A stretch of DNA of 36,496 nt from Macrococcus bovicus (GTDB lineage: Bacteria > Bacillota > Bacilli > Staphylococcales > Staphylococcaceae): NCBI RefSeq assembly GCF_004359575.1, contig NZ_SCWF01000016.1:1-36496 (forward strand). The letters run 5' to 3'. The position numbers and the translations under genes were made by a program. A model generated the notes under the pieces. The model was not told the DNA's origin and made no database searches. It worked only from the letters and a program-made list of their open reading frames with translations. Positions 7,746 to 14,296 of the stretch are shown in pieces. Within the stretch, counting starts at the first letter, position 1. Each line of letters starts with the position of its first letter.

Positions 7746-8693
7746 ATGAAATATATTGATACGCATGCACATTTATGGAGTCAGGAATATTTGGAGAAGC
7801 TTGAAGCACTGGGGTCCCCTGGAACTGAAGTGGCGAAAGGAATTAAAGCAGGTGTGTCAGCAGAAGATCTGGATGCACGTTTCAAAATGATGGATGAAGC
7901 GGAGGTAAGTCGGCAGGTCATTTCAGCAACCCCTCAGTCACCACAGTGGGGAACACAAGAAGAGGCTGAAGAGAGTGCGGCCATGATCAATGAGCTATAT
8001 GCCTCTCTTGTCAACCAGTATCCGGACCGGTTTTTAGCATATGGGGCAGTCTCTCTGCCCTATGTTGATCTGGCCATCAGCCAGGCGGAAGCGTTACTTA
8101 AACGACAAGAATTCATTGGTATTGCAGTACCGACTCTGATCAAGAATGAGATTTCGATTGATGATAGAAGGTTTGAGCCTTTTTTTGAGGCGATGAATAA
8201 AGCCCAGGCAGTCATCTATATCTATCCGACAGGCTGTGGTGCCAATAGTCCGATGATCAATGACTTTTAACTTGAATGGGTAGTCGGGGCACCGATTGAA
8301 TCGATGTTGGCGGCTTTACAGCTGTTAAAAGCTGATATTCCGAGCAAGTACCCGAACATTAAATTTCATCTGTCACATCTAGGTGGCGCCCTGCCATTCC
8401 TGATGCAACGGATAGAGGACAACTATACAGATTGGGATGCATTTAATGAAAGTCCTTTAGAAACGTTGAAGCGTCAGTTCTGGTTCGATACAGCGAACTT
8501 TCATCAGCCTTCCCTTATTAATTCGGTCAGCACATTTGGTGTGGAGAAGTTCATGTTAGGTAGTGACTTCCCGTACTTTCAGGATGATAAATATACACGC
8601 GCTGTGACGTATATTAAAGAAAGCGGCTTAGATGCAAAGGGTATAGATGGTATCCTGCAGCATAACGCTCTGACATTATATCAAGTGCATTGA
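7746..8693 (+). pseudogene. Amidohydrolase-2 family protein (ACMSD-like), nonsense-interrupted
   Basis: A metal-dependent TIM-barrel hydrolase/decarboxylase of about 315 codons. It starts MKYIDTHAHLW (the metal-binding HxH), with AGGAG nine bases upstream of ATG 7746. One in-frame TAA at 8268-8270 (after SPMINDF) breaks it; the same frame continues immediately as LEWVVGAPIESMLAALQLL, then FHLSHLGGALPF and MLGSDFPYF (the conserved Asp). The usual barrel His in the IHPTG-like strand is Tyr here (IYIYPTGCG). One stop plus one lost active-site residue suggest real inactivation. It is third in the nat operon. Confidence 0.85.
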
Positions 8694-8703
8694 TTGCAAT
8701 ATT

Positions 8704-8747
8704 CATAAAGAAAGACGGTGAACAATCGTTCACCGTCTTTCTTTATG
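8704..8747. terminator. Terminator of the nat operon
   Basis: A perfect 20-pair stem (8704-8723 with 8728-8747) around an AATC tetraloop, with A and T runs at its ends. It is bidirectional and also serves the MFS remnant on the minus strand. Confidence 0.92.
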
Positions 8748-8767
8748 AAATTATGTCTGATGAAATC

Positions 8768-9080
8768 TTAATTTCTTTGATTTTTAGGCAGAGTAAGCGC
8801 CATTAATAGTCCGATTAATGCGAGAAACCTCTTATATTCTGAATATAGATAGGCAATGACGTCATACTTCCGATAAAGATGATGAACATGACAACAATCA
8901 GCAGACTGGACTGGGTGAACTGTCGACCTTTGAAAACTTATTGATATCCAGTCTAAATGATTTCATGATGGCAGGCAGCGCAGTAGTCAGCAGTGTCTGG
9001 TTGAGAACAGCAATAAAAGTCCCTATCATCATAATAAATACGACTATATTTCTTTGTTTACTTGATAATTCATGAGTCAT
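8768..9080 (-). pseudogene. EmrB/QacA-type MFS efflux pump, remnant with two internal deletions
   Basis: Three pieces of one drug:H+ antiporter survive in order on the minus strand. The first has the start MTHELSSKQRNIVVFIMMIG with the first helix up to LRLDIN-like FRLDIN. After a frame change comes KGRQFTQSSLLIVVMF to IYIQNIRGFS, a mid-protein helix. After a second junction comes the true C-terminus, ALIGLLMALTLPKNQRN and a stop at 8768-8770. About 100 of an expected 450-plus codons remain, so no pump is made. It is divergent from the tetR gene at 9182, the classic regulator-pump arrangement, so that regulator has lost its adjacent target. Confidence 0.82.
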
Positions 9081-9106
9081 TTGATAATCTCCTCTAGTTC
9101 TCCATC

Positions 9107-9140
9107 TTGCAAACGGACAGTATTCTCATTTATACTATAA
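9107..9140 (+). promoter_or_regulatory. tetR promoter with candidate operator
   Basis: TTGCAA (9107-9112) and TATACT (9131-9136) are 18 bases apart. The region 9114-9140 is nearly identical to the nat promoter block at 6683-6709. Lying between the divergent pump remnant and tetR, it is probably the autoregulatory operator of that TetR protein. Confidence 0.7.
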
Positions 9141-9181
9141 ATAGTAACTGAAAAAGTCAAATGTGTTGTTTAGGAGATACT

Positions 9182-9760
9182 ATGGAAAATAGCGACAAAA
9201 AAAAGCGTCATGATGCTATCATGAACAGAAAACTTATTCTAGAAGTAGCAGATTCATTATTTCAAACGTATTCGGTCAGTGAAGTCACCATGAAACAAAT
9301 CGCTGTTGAATGCAATATAGGGCAGGGAACCTTGTATAGACATTTCAGTAATAAAGCTGAAATCTGTCAGAATCTTATGGACCATAAAATAGAGACGATG
9401 TTCAACGTAATTGACGAAATCAAGCACTCTAATAAGACGGATGAAGATAAAATAAAGTATATCTTATATACATTTGTCAGGCTGATAAATGACAATAAGC
9501 AGAAGCTGGAAGAAATGAAGAGAACGGGGAAGAGAAGTTCTGTCATGATGAATCTGCATTTTTACGATCGCCTGAAGGTGGACATCCAAGCATGTATTGA
9601 AAATCTGGAGATAGTCAGTAATGCTGAATTTCATACAGACATCATGCTGAACTCTTTTTCTAGAGATGTATTTGATTATTATTGTGTTGAAAAAAAGGTG
9701 ACACCTGAACAGTTTGCTGACCGCATCCACTTTATCTTCATAGAGCGGCTGATGATATAA
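9182..9760 (+). CDS. TetR/AcrR-family transcriptional regulator
   Basis: A 192-residue regulator. The N-terminal helix-turn-helix spans about residues 10-57 (VTMKQIAVECNIGQGTLYRH), followed by a helical ligand domain that looks like the multidrug-binding TetR type but cannot be assigned a ligand. ATG 9182 is preferred because AGGAG lies five bases upstream; an in-frame ATG at 9161 would place that site inside the gene. It is divergent from a decayed EmrB/QacA-type pump and has an operator-like element in its promoter that recurs before nat. It is probably a repressor of itself, the former pump and nat. Confidence 0.9.
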   Translation: MENSDKKKRHDAIMNRKLILEVADSLFQTYSVSEVTMKQIAVECNIGQGTLYRHFSNKAEICQNLMDHKIETMFNVIDEIKHSNKTDEDKIKYILYTFVRLINDNKQKLEEMKRTGKRSSVMMNLHFYDRLKVDIQACIENLEIVSNAEFHTDIMLNSFSRDVFDYYCVEKKVTPEQFADRIHFIFIERLMI

Positions 9761-9825
9761 AAAACGCTTGTCAGGACAGACAGGCCATCATAAAGGACCG
9801 ATGATTACTTTTTATAGACGTAATG

Positions 9826-9855
9826 TTGATTAATGACTAAGTTGTATACTATAAT
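9826..9855 (+). promoter_or_regulatory. Promoter of the second tetR gene
   Basis: TTGATT (9826-9831) and TATAAT (9850-9855) separated by 18 bases, about 85 bases before the start codon. Confidence 0.5.
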
Positions 9856-9941
9856 GTCCTGTAAAGTGACATCATCAATTATAAGTTCATTCAGCCACAT
9901 AGCCCTAAAAATATGGCTAAATTAAGAAAGAAGAGGACGAG

Positions 9942-10535
9942 ATGGAAGACCGGCGGATCAGAAAAACGAAAGAAAGTATTAAAAGTGCTTACTTCAAGTT
10001 GATGAAAGAGAAGCATTTCAAAGATATAACAGTGAATCAGATTACGGAGAAGGCCGATATTAATCGCGGAACATTCTATCTGCATTACTTAGATAAGTTC
10101 GATTTGAGAGATAGACTGGAAAACGAAGTGCTTGAAAAACTAGAGGAAAAACTGAAGGAAAGAAAAATTGAGAATCTGATCGAAAATCCTGAAAAATATT
10201 CGATTCAATTTATTGAATTAATTTTGACAACTATTGAAGAGAATCGTGATTATTTTGAAATTCTGCTGATTCATCAAGATATCGGATTACCGCAGCAATT
10301 TTCAAGAATCATCAAGAAAAATATTGAAAGTCAGATACAATTGCCGCATCAGCTGGGTATTGTGCCAATTGACTATTATTTTGCCTTTATCGTCAATGCT
10401 CAGACCGGTATCATCAAGGAATGGGTAAAGAATGGAATGAAGGAAACCAAAAAAGAAATAGCGACGTACGCCTATACACTTGCCTATAATGGGCCGTTGA
10501 AGTTGATGCATCAATACATGAAAGATACATTGTAA
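9942..10535 (+). CDS. TetR/AcrR-family regulator (DhaS-like C-terminal domain)
   Basis: A 197-residue protein with an N-terminal helix-turn-helix at residues 5-52 (DITVNQITEKADINRGTFYL, then HYLDKFDL). The C-terminal half, with FILL-type helices and a YYFAFIVNAQTGIIKEWVKN segment, is typical of the TetR_C family seen in DhaS-like regulators of Firmicutes. AAGAGG precedes the ATG by about five bases. The cognate gene is not obvious: the next gene downstream is separated by a terminator. It differs clearly from the TetR gene at 9182, so it is not a duplicate. Confidence 0.9.
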   Translation: MEDRRIRKTKESIKSAYFKLMKEKHFKDITVNQITEKADINRGTFYLHYLDKFDLRDRLENEVLEKLEEKLKERKIENLIENPEKYSIQFIELILTTIEENRDYFEILLIHQDIGLPQQFSRIIKKNIESQIQLPHQLGIVPIDYYFAFIVNAQTGIIKEWVKNGMKETKKEIATYAYTLAYNGPLKLMHQYMKDTL

Positions 10536-10593
10536 AACCAATGAAGGGTGCAATGTGAACAGCAATAGCAACTGTAAAAAGATGAATCAGATA

Positions 10594-10630
10594 GCCTTCT
10601 GTAAAAAATGATACAGAAGGCTTTTATTTA
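10594..10630 (+). terminator. Rho-independent terminator
   Basis: Ten-pair stem (GCCTTCTGTA at 10594-10603, TACAGAAGGC at 10612-10621) followed by TTTTATTTA. Confidence 0.88.
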
Positions 10631-10754
10631 TGTTCCGAGATTCGTTGGCTTTCGCAGCGAAGACGCTATTCAAATGATAATAACTTTTGAAATAAAAGTA
10701 ATAAATGTCTAAGATAGTAATAGCTTGGTTGATAAATACGAAAAGTGGAGACAA

Positions 10755-11327
10755 ATGAGGAAGCATTATTTATTTTTAAGTATTTATTTTCTAGTGATGG
10801 GGGCGGGTCTTTTCATCTGCAGACAGTTCTTAAGAACACCTTATGATTCACCTCATTTCGGTCAGACCTTTCTGCCGTTTACATTATTACTGGCTGTTAT
10901 GGTAGTGGTATATGGGTATAGATATCGTACCTCCCTTAAAATGCAGCAGCCGGACCGGACAACATATCTCTATGGGCTGCTGCCACTCTTTCCTTTGGCT
11001 GTGTTGGCAGTGATAGCGGCCATAGCTGATTTCAGCTGGAGCACGCTCTTCTTGATTCCGCTAATTGATGCCTTACTTGTCAGTATTGCTGAAGAAGGGC
11101 TGTTCAGAGGGATCATACTTGGCGGTACGGCGAGACATATTAAGCCGCTCTATGCGCTGTTGCTGTCCTCTCTGTTATTCTCTGCTTTACATTTACTGAA
11201 TTTGCTGGGTGGTCTCGCACCGGCTGAGGTTACAAGTCAGTTACTTTCTACCTTTATGATGGGATTATTTCTGGGAGCAGTCTATTTATATACGCGGAAC
11301 CTCTATCTGCCGGTTATCTTCCATTGA
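10755..11327 (+). CDS. CPBP-family intramembrane metalloprotease, C-terminally truncated
   Basis: An integral membrane protein of the CPBP (CAAX protease/bacteriocin-processing, Abi) family with about five remaining helices. Motif 1 is EEGLFRG (Glu113, Glu114, Arg118, counting from ATG 10755) and motif 2 is LLFSALH (His146). The protein stops at PVIFH, exactly at the His that opens motif 3, so the last helix and its Asn/Asp are missing. The stop codon (11325-11327) overlaps the junction with an esterase fragment. ATG 10755 has GTGGAG just upstream; TTG 10725 is a weaker alternative. The loss of motif 3 and the chimeric junction suggest a nonfunctional product. Confidence 0.75.
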   Translation: MRKHYLFLSIYFLVMGAGLFICRQFLRTPYDSPHFGQTFLPFTLLLAVMVVVYGYRYRTSLKMQQPDRTTYLYGLLPLFPLAVLAVIAAIADFSWSTLFLIPLIDALLVSIAEEGLFRGIILGGTARHIKPLYALLLSSLLFSALHLLNLLGGLAPAEVTSQLLSTFMMGLFLGAVYLYTRNLYLPVIFH

Positions 11328-11571
11328 TCACGCTATTCTTTTTCATCCGATGGTCCCGTTACGCGGTATTGAGCTGCCCGATTTAAGCGGCAAGCATATC
11401 TTTATTGGTGCTGGACACGGGGATCCATATGCCAGCGATGCTGAAATTAATGAACTGGAGGCACTGCTGACAGAGGCGGGAGCCACAGTTGAGATTTTCT
11501 GGCACCATAAGGGTCATTCATTGACACAAGAAGAACTGGCAGCTGCTGTTCAATGGTATGAGAACCTCTAA
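11326..11571 (+). pseudogene. MhqD-like carboxylesterase, 3' fragment
   Basis: An open frame without its own start encodes the last 81 residues of an alpha/beta hydrolase of the MhqD/YodD group. These include LFHPMVPLRGIELPDLSGKH, the acid residue in GAGHGDPYA and the catalytic His in HHKGHSLTQEE. The nucleophile-bearing N-terminal half is gone and the fragment abuts the truncated CPBP gene in a different frame, which indicates a deletion joining the two. MhqD enzymes are known from quinone-responsive loci together with a ring-cleaving dioxygenase, and such a dioxygenase lies 0.5 kb downstream on the other strand. Confidence 0.8.
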
Positions 11572-11607
11572 AAAAGACGGACTGAAATTTTTCAGTCCGT
11601 CTTTTTT
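11570..11607. terminator. Bidirectional terminator
   Basis: A perfect 18-pair stem (11570-11587 with 11590-11607), containing GACGGACTGAAA and its complement and flanked by A6 and T7 runs. It lies between the esterase fragment and the convergent CHAP gene. Confidence 0.92.
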
Positions 11608-12074
11608 TAGGATTTCGGGTTGTCCTTTGGATGAATAAACTGATAGCGCTTGATATCCTCTTGTGTCAGGATACGCTCAGAGACATGATAGGGCTTGATA
11701 TAATTCATTTCTGATACTCTGACTTTACCGTTCTGATAGACATGCTCGACATAGGCGACGTGTCCTTGTTCGCCGCGTGAAGACTGAAGAAGCGCGCCTT
11801 CAACAGGTGTCTGATTGACGGTGTAGCCATCTTCTTCGGCACCTTCCTTCCAGTACTTGGCGTCATGCCACGTGCGTTCAATCATCTTGCCATCCGCTTT
11901 GACCTTCTCAAAGACATAGAACGTGCATTGGCCTCTATCATATGTATTAAAGGCCATCGGGTCCGGCATCCATCTGATTTTCAGTTCTTCCTGATAGGCA
12001 GTCCATGTATCACGCGTCAGATAACCGCTGATGCCTAGTACAATGATGATAATGAAGATGACAGGCTTTTTCAT
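11607..12074 (-). CDS. CHAP-domain protein, membrane-anchored or secreted
   Basis: A 155-residue protein with an N-terminal hydrophobic anchor (residues 4-20, VIFIIIIVLGISGYL) and a CHAP peptidoglycan hydrolase domain: Cys50 in YDRGQCTFYVF, His105 in GEQGHVAYVEHV and the polar residue in VSEMNYI near 124. CHAP enzymes cleave the peptide part of peptidoglycan outside the membrane as amidases or endopeptidases. No cleavable signal motif is obvious, so it may stay anchored. Its ATG lies two bases after the stop of the dioxygenase gene with only a weak ribosome binding site, so translation is probably coupled. A functional link between the two genes is not evident. Confidence 0.85.
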   Translation of the reverse strand: MKKPVIFIIIIVLGISGYLTRDTWTAYQEELKIRWMPDPMAFNTYDRGQCTFYVFEKVKADGKMIERTWHDAKYWKEGAEEDGYTVNQTPVEGALLQSSRGEQGHVAYVEHVYQNGKVRVSEMNYIKPYHVSERILTQEDIKRYQFIHPKDNPKS

Positions 12075-12076
12075 CT

Positions 12077-12997
12077 CTATGTTAAAGGTGGAAGACGTTT
12101 TTCGATTTCATCACGTTCAGGCTCCAGAAAGTCAGGAAGATTGAGTTTCTTGCCGAGTTCATCTTTCGGTGTGTCGATCATAAAGCCGGGACCGGATGTC
12201 GCGAATTCATACATAATGGTATTATGACGATAGTAGACGGATTTAAAGAAATAACGGTCGATGATACCGGAGTGACTACCCGGCAGTTCATCCAAATAGC
12301 GGATGATTGCTTCAAGATCTGAATCGTCCGGCACATCAACAGCGATATGATGGATATAACCGCGGCCGGGTCTGACAGAAGGTCCATCCTCCTCCACAAC
12401 TATCAGGTCGCTGTAGAGGCCGCCCTTATCTTGTGTGAAGTGAAGAGGCGCGCGCTCTTCATACTGAAGAATATCAGTCAGGAACTGACGGGTTGGCTCC
12501 GTTTTTTTGACACGCAGCTCGACCGGCCCCATACCGACAATCTGATATTCAGCCGGGATATCGCTGTAGCTGTTCTTCTTCCAGAACGCGGGATAGGTAT
12601 AATCATCGTTCTGGATGAGGATGATTTCAATATTATCTGGATCAAGGAACGAAAGTGCAGGCTGTCCAGCATATTCAAGACGTTCAGATGTCACGTTAAA
12701 CGATGCAAGTCTTGTCTCGAAATAGTCGAGTGCCGCACTGTCAGGAACAAGCAGTGAGAGACGGTAGATACTGTTGGTCCCTTTCTGAGTGGGCGCCAGG
12801 TTCGGGATATCAAAGAAGCTGAGTAAGGTGCCGGGCATTCCTTCTTCATCGCCATAAAAGAAATGATACATGCTCGGATTATCCTGATTGACTGAAATTT
12901 CCACTAGACGGAGGCCGAGAACATGGGTATAGAAATGTTGATTTGCTTTAATGTCTTTTGTATACATTGAAATATGATGATGACCATTGATTTTCAT
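12077..12997 (-). CDS. Ring-cleaving dioxygenase (glyoxalase/extradiol type, MhqO/MhqE-like)
   Basis: A 306-residue two-module vicinal-oxygen-chelate protein: the first module starts ingHHHISMYTKDIKANQHFY and the second starts near MGPVELRVKKTEPTRQFL. Likely metal ligands are the His residues in the first strand, HHIAVDVPDD in the second module and the Glu in IMYEFATSGPG. Homologues in Bacillus and Staphylococcus are induced by quinones and catechols and are thought to open the aromatic ring. AGGAGG lies eight bases before ATG 12997 (ATG 13000 is also possible). The upstream in-frame ATG at 13072 has no ribosome binding site. It forms an operon with the CHAP gene. A broken second copy lies at 29397-29634. 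Confidence 0.9.
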   Translation of the reverse strand: MKINGHHHISMYTKDIKANQHFYTHVLGLRLVEISVNQDNPSMYHFFYGDEEGMPGTLLSFFDIPNLAPTQKGTNSIYRLSLLVPDSAALDYFETRLASFNVTSERLEYAGQPALSFLDPDNIEIILIQNDDYTYPAFWKKNSYSDIPAEYQIVGMGPVELRVKKTEPTRQFLTDILQYEERAPLHFTQDKGGLYSDLIVVEEDGPSVRPGRGYIHHIAVDVPDDSDLEAIIRYLDELPGSHSGIIDRYFFKSVYYRHNTIMYEFATSGPGFMIDTPKDELGKKLNLPDFLEPERDEIEKRLPPLT

Positions 12998-13076
12998 CAT
13001 TTTATCCTCCTCATGCAAATGATGTGCTTCTATAATTGTCTTCAGTATAGGGGGTCCGGCTATAAGATTCAAATGA

Positions 13077-13250
13077 GGTGCTGCATTATCTCATTCTCCT
13101 GGCAAGGATCATCATAATGCTAAAACTGGTAGCAATTCACTTCCATTGACCGGTGAAGAACAATCATCTAGTGCTTTGATGGGTAGTATCGCTTTATTAA
13201 CAGCAGGCTTCACCTTGCTCTTTATTAAGAGAAAACGAACTGATTACTAA
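13077..13250 (+). pseudogene. LPXTG cell-wall-anchored protein, 3' fragment
   Basis: An open frame with no start encodes a complete sortase sorting signal: SNSLPLTGEEQSS, a hydrophobic helix (ALMGSIALLTAGFTLLFI) and the basic tail KRKRTDY before TAA at 13248. The preceding residues (SHSPGKDHHNAKTG) look like the wall-spanning linker. The sequence upstream is in-frame TGA and then the promoter region of the dioxygenase gene, so the whole ectodomain is lost. It is followed by its terminator at 13254-13291. This is a remnant of a surface protein gene deleted from the 5' side. Confidence 0.82.
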
Positions 13251-13253
13251 TTC

Positions 13254-13291
13254 AAAAAGATCAGCTTAACATTAGTTGAGCTGATCTTTTT
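13254..13291. terminator. Bidirectional terminator
   Basis: 17-pair stem with one G-U pair (AAAAAGATCAGCTTAAC, loop ATTA, GTTGAGCTGATCTTTTT) between the LPXTG fragment and the convergent MFS fragment. Confidence 0.85.
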
Positions 13292-13293
13292 AT

Positions 13294-13995
13294 TTAGGCT
13301 TTTTGTTTTTTAGGGACAATTCTGCGGCCTTTACCGAGAAAAATCTGAATAATGGATGCGATCAACAGAATAACATTAAAGATAATCATAATGTTGAAGA
13401 CATGGTGAACGGTATTCAGGGCCGCTTCTCTTAAGAGTAATAATGCTTCTTGTTTAGAATGATAGTGTGTCGGCATATTTGCTTTTAAGTCATGGCTGAT
13501 AAACCAGGCAATAAAGGCAATTGCCACTGCGCCCATATAGTTACGTATAGTATGCATCGTATTGGAGCGGTGAGATGCCTTTTCAATAGGTCCATCCAGT
13601 AATGTTGCCATAGCGCCGCTGACTAAAGCCATACTGATGCCAAAACCTAACAGAAAAGCATGGATATATAACAGGTCATTCGACACATCGACACCTATAA
13701 TGCGCCAGTGAATACTGACATAAAGAGTGGCGATGGAACCGAGTAATCCGAGTGCCCCTGCCCCGACTGCACTATATGTCAGCATCTTGATACAGCCGGA
13801 TAATATAACACCGAAGAGGAAGAACAGGTAGAAATAAATGATATGCTCGGACGACATCGTCAGGATACGCAGAAGAAAAATATTGATACCTGCTAATGCA
13901 ACGACGAGCGTTAAATGGGATGAAATAGCCATAACAGCCCCTGTCATCGGTTTTCGCTCATAAAGTGTGCTGAAGTGAACGATAGGATGTTCTGC
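13294..13995 (-). pseudogene. MFS efflux pump, C-terminal half only
   Basis: About 217 codons from ATG 13947, extended in frame to 13995 as AEHPIVHFSTLYERKP. They encode five to six helices matching the C-terminal half of an EmrB-type 14-helix drug transporter (GISMALVSGAMATLLDGP, then HTIRNYMGAVAIAFIAWF). No ribosome binding site precedes ATG 13947, and an in-frame TGA lies at 13996-13998. The N-terminal half, with the proton-coupling motifs, is absent, so this is a 5'-deleted pump rather than a functional short protein. It may have belonged with the dioxygenase region. Confidence 0.75.
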
Positions 13996-14029
13996 TCATG
14001 CATTCAAGATAACAGCAGAATGCATGAGC
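13994..14029. repeat. 12-bp perfect inverted repeat at the MFS truncation point
   Basis: GCTCATGCATTC (13994-14005) and GAATGCATGAGC (14018-14029), 12-base spacer, no T run. It coincides with the point where the MFS reading frame stops having homology. Confidence 0.7.
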
Positions 14030-14073
14030 CATTTGATCGATAAAGCGTCCAGTGCAGCTCGCACGAAATCTGT

Positions 14074-14102
14074 TTGACAACGTCACTGTTTAATACTATA
14101 TT
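14074..14102 (+). promoter_or_regulatory. Promoter of the SAM riboswitch transcript
   Basis: Consensus TTGACA (14074-14079) and TATATT (14097-14102) separated by 17 bases, ending just upstream of the riboswitch aptamer. Confidence 0.8.
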
Positions 14103-14124
14103 GATAACAATCATTTAAATATGT

Positions 14125-14270
14125 CTTATCCAGAGAGATGGAGGGAACTGGCCCTGTGAAATCTCAGCAGCAGGCTCATCTGAGAGTACTGTGCTAAATC
14201 CATCAAGCGACAGCTTGGCAGATAAGTGATTTTCTAACGTCATTGCTGCGAAGTAATGACGTTTTTTATT
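14125..14270 (+). promoter_or_regulatory. SAM-I (S-box) riboswitch with terminator
   Basis: The leader shows the S-box signature. P1 pairs CTTATC (14125-14130) with GATAAG (14221-14226). AGAGAGATGGAGGGAACTGG follows the 5' P1 strand, then CCCTGTGAAATCTCAGCAGC and a GCGACAGCTTGGCAGATAAG-like 3' core. A terminator hairpin follows (AACGTCATT 14236-14244, AATGACGTT 14255-14263, then T6). High S-adenosylmethionine should stabilise the aptamer and terminate transcription, so the downstream aminotransferase is expressed when methionine/SAM is low. Confidence 0.95.
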
Positions 14271-14296
14271 TCGATTGAAGAAGAAGGGGAGAGGAA

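Noticed and set aside
12347-12757. 136-codon frame antisense to the dioxygenase
   Set aside because: A shadow of the intact, well-conserved dioxygenase gene; no ribosome binding site.
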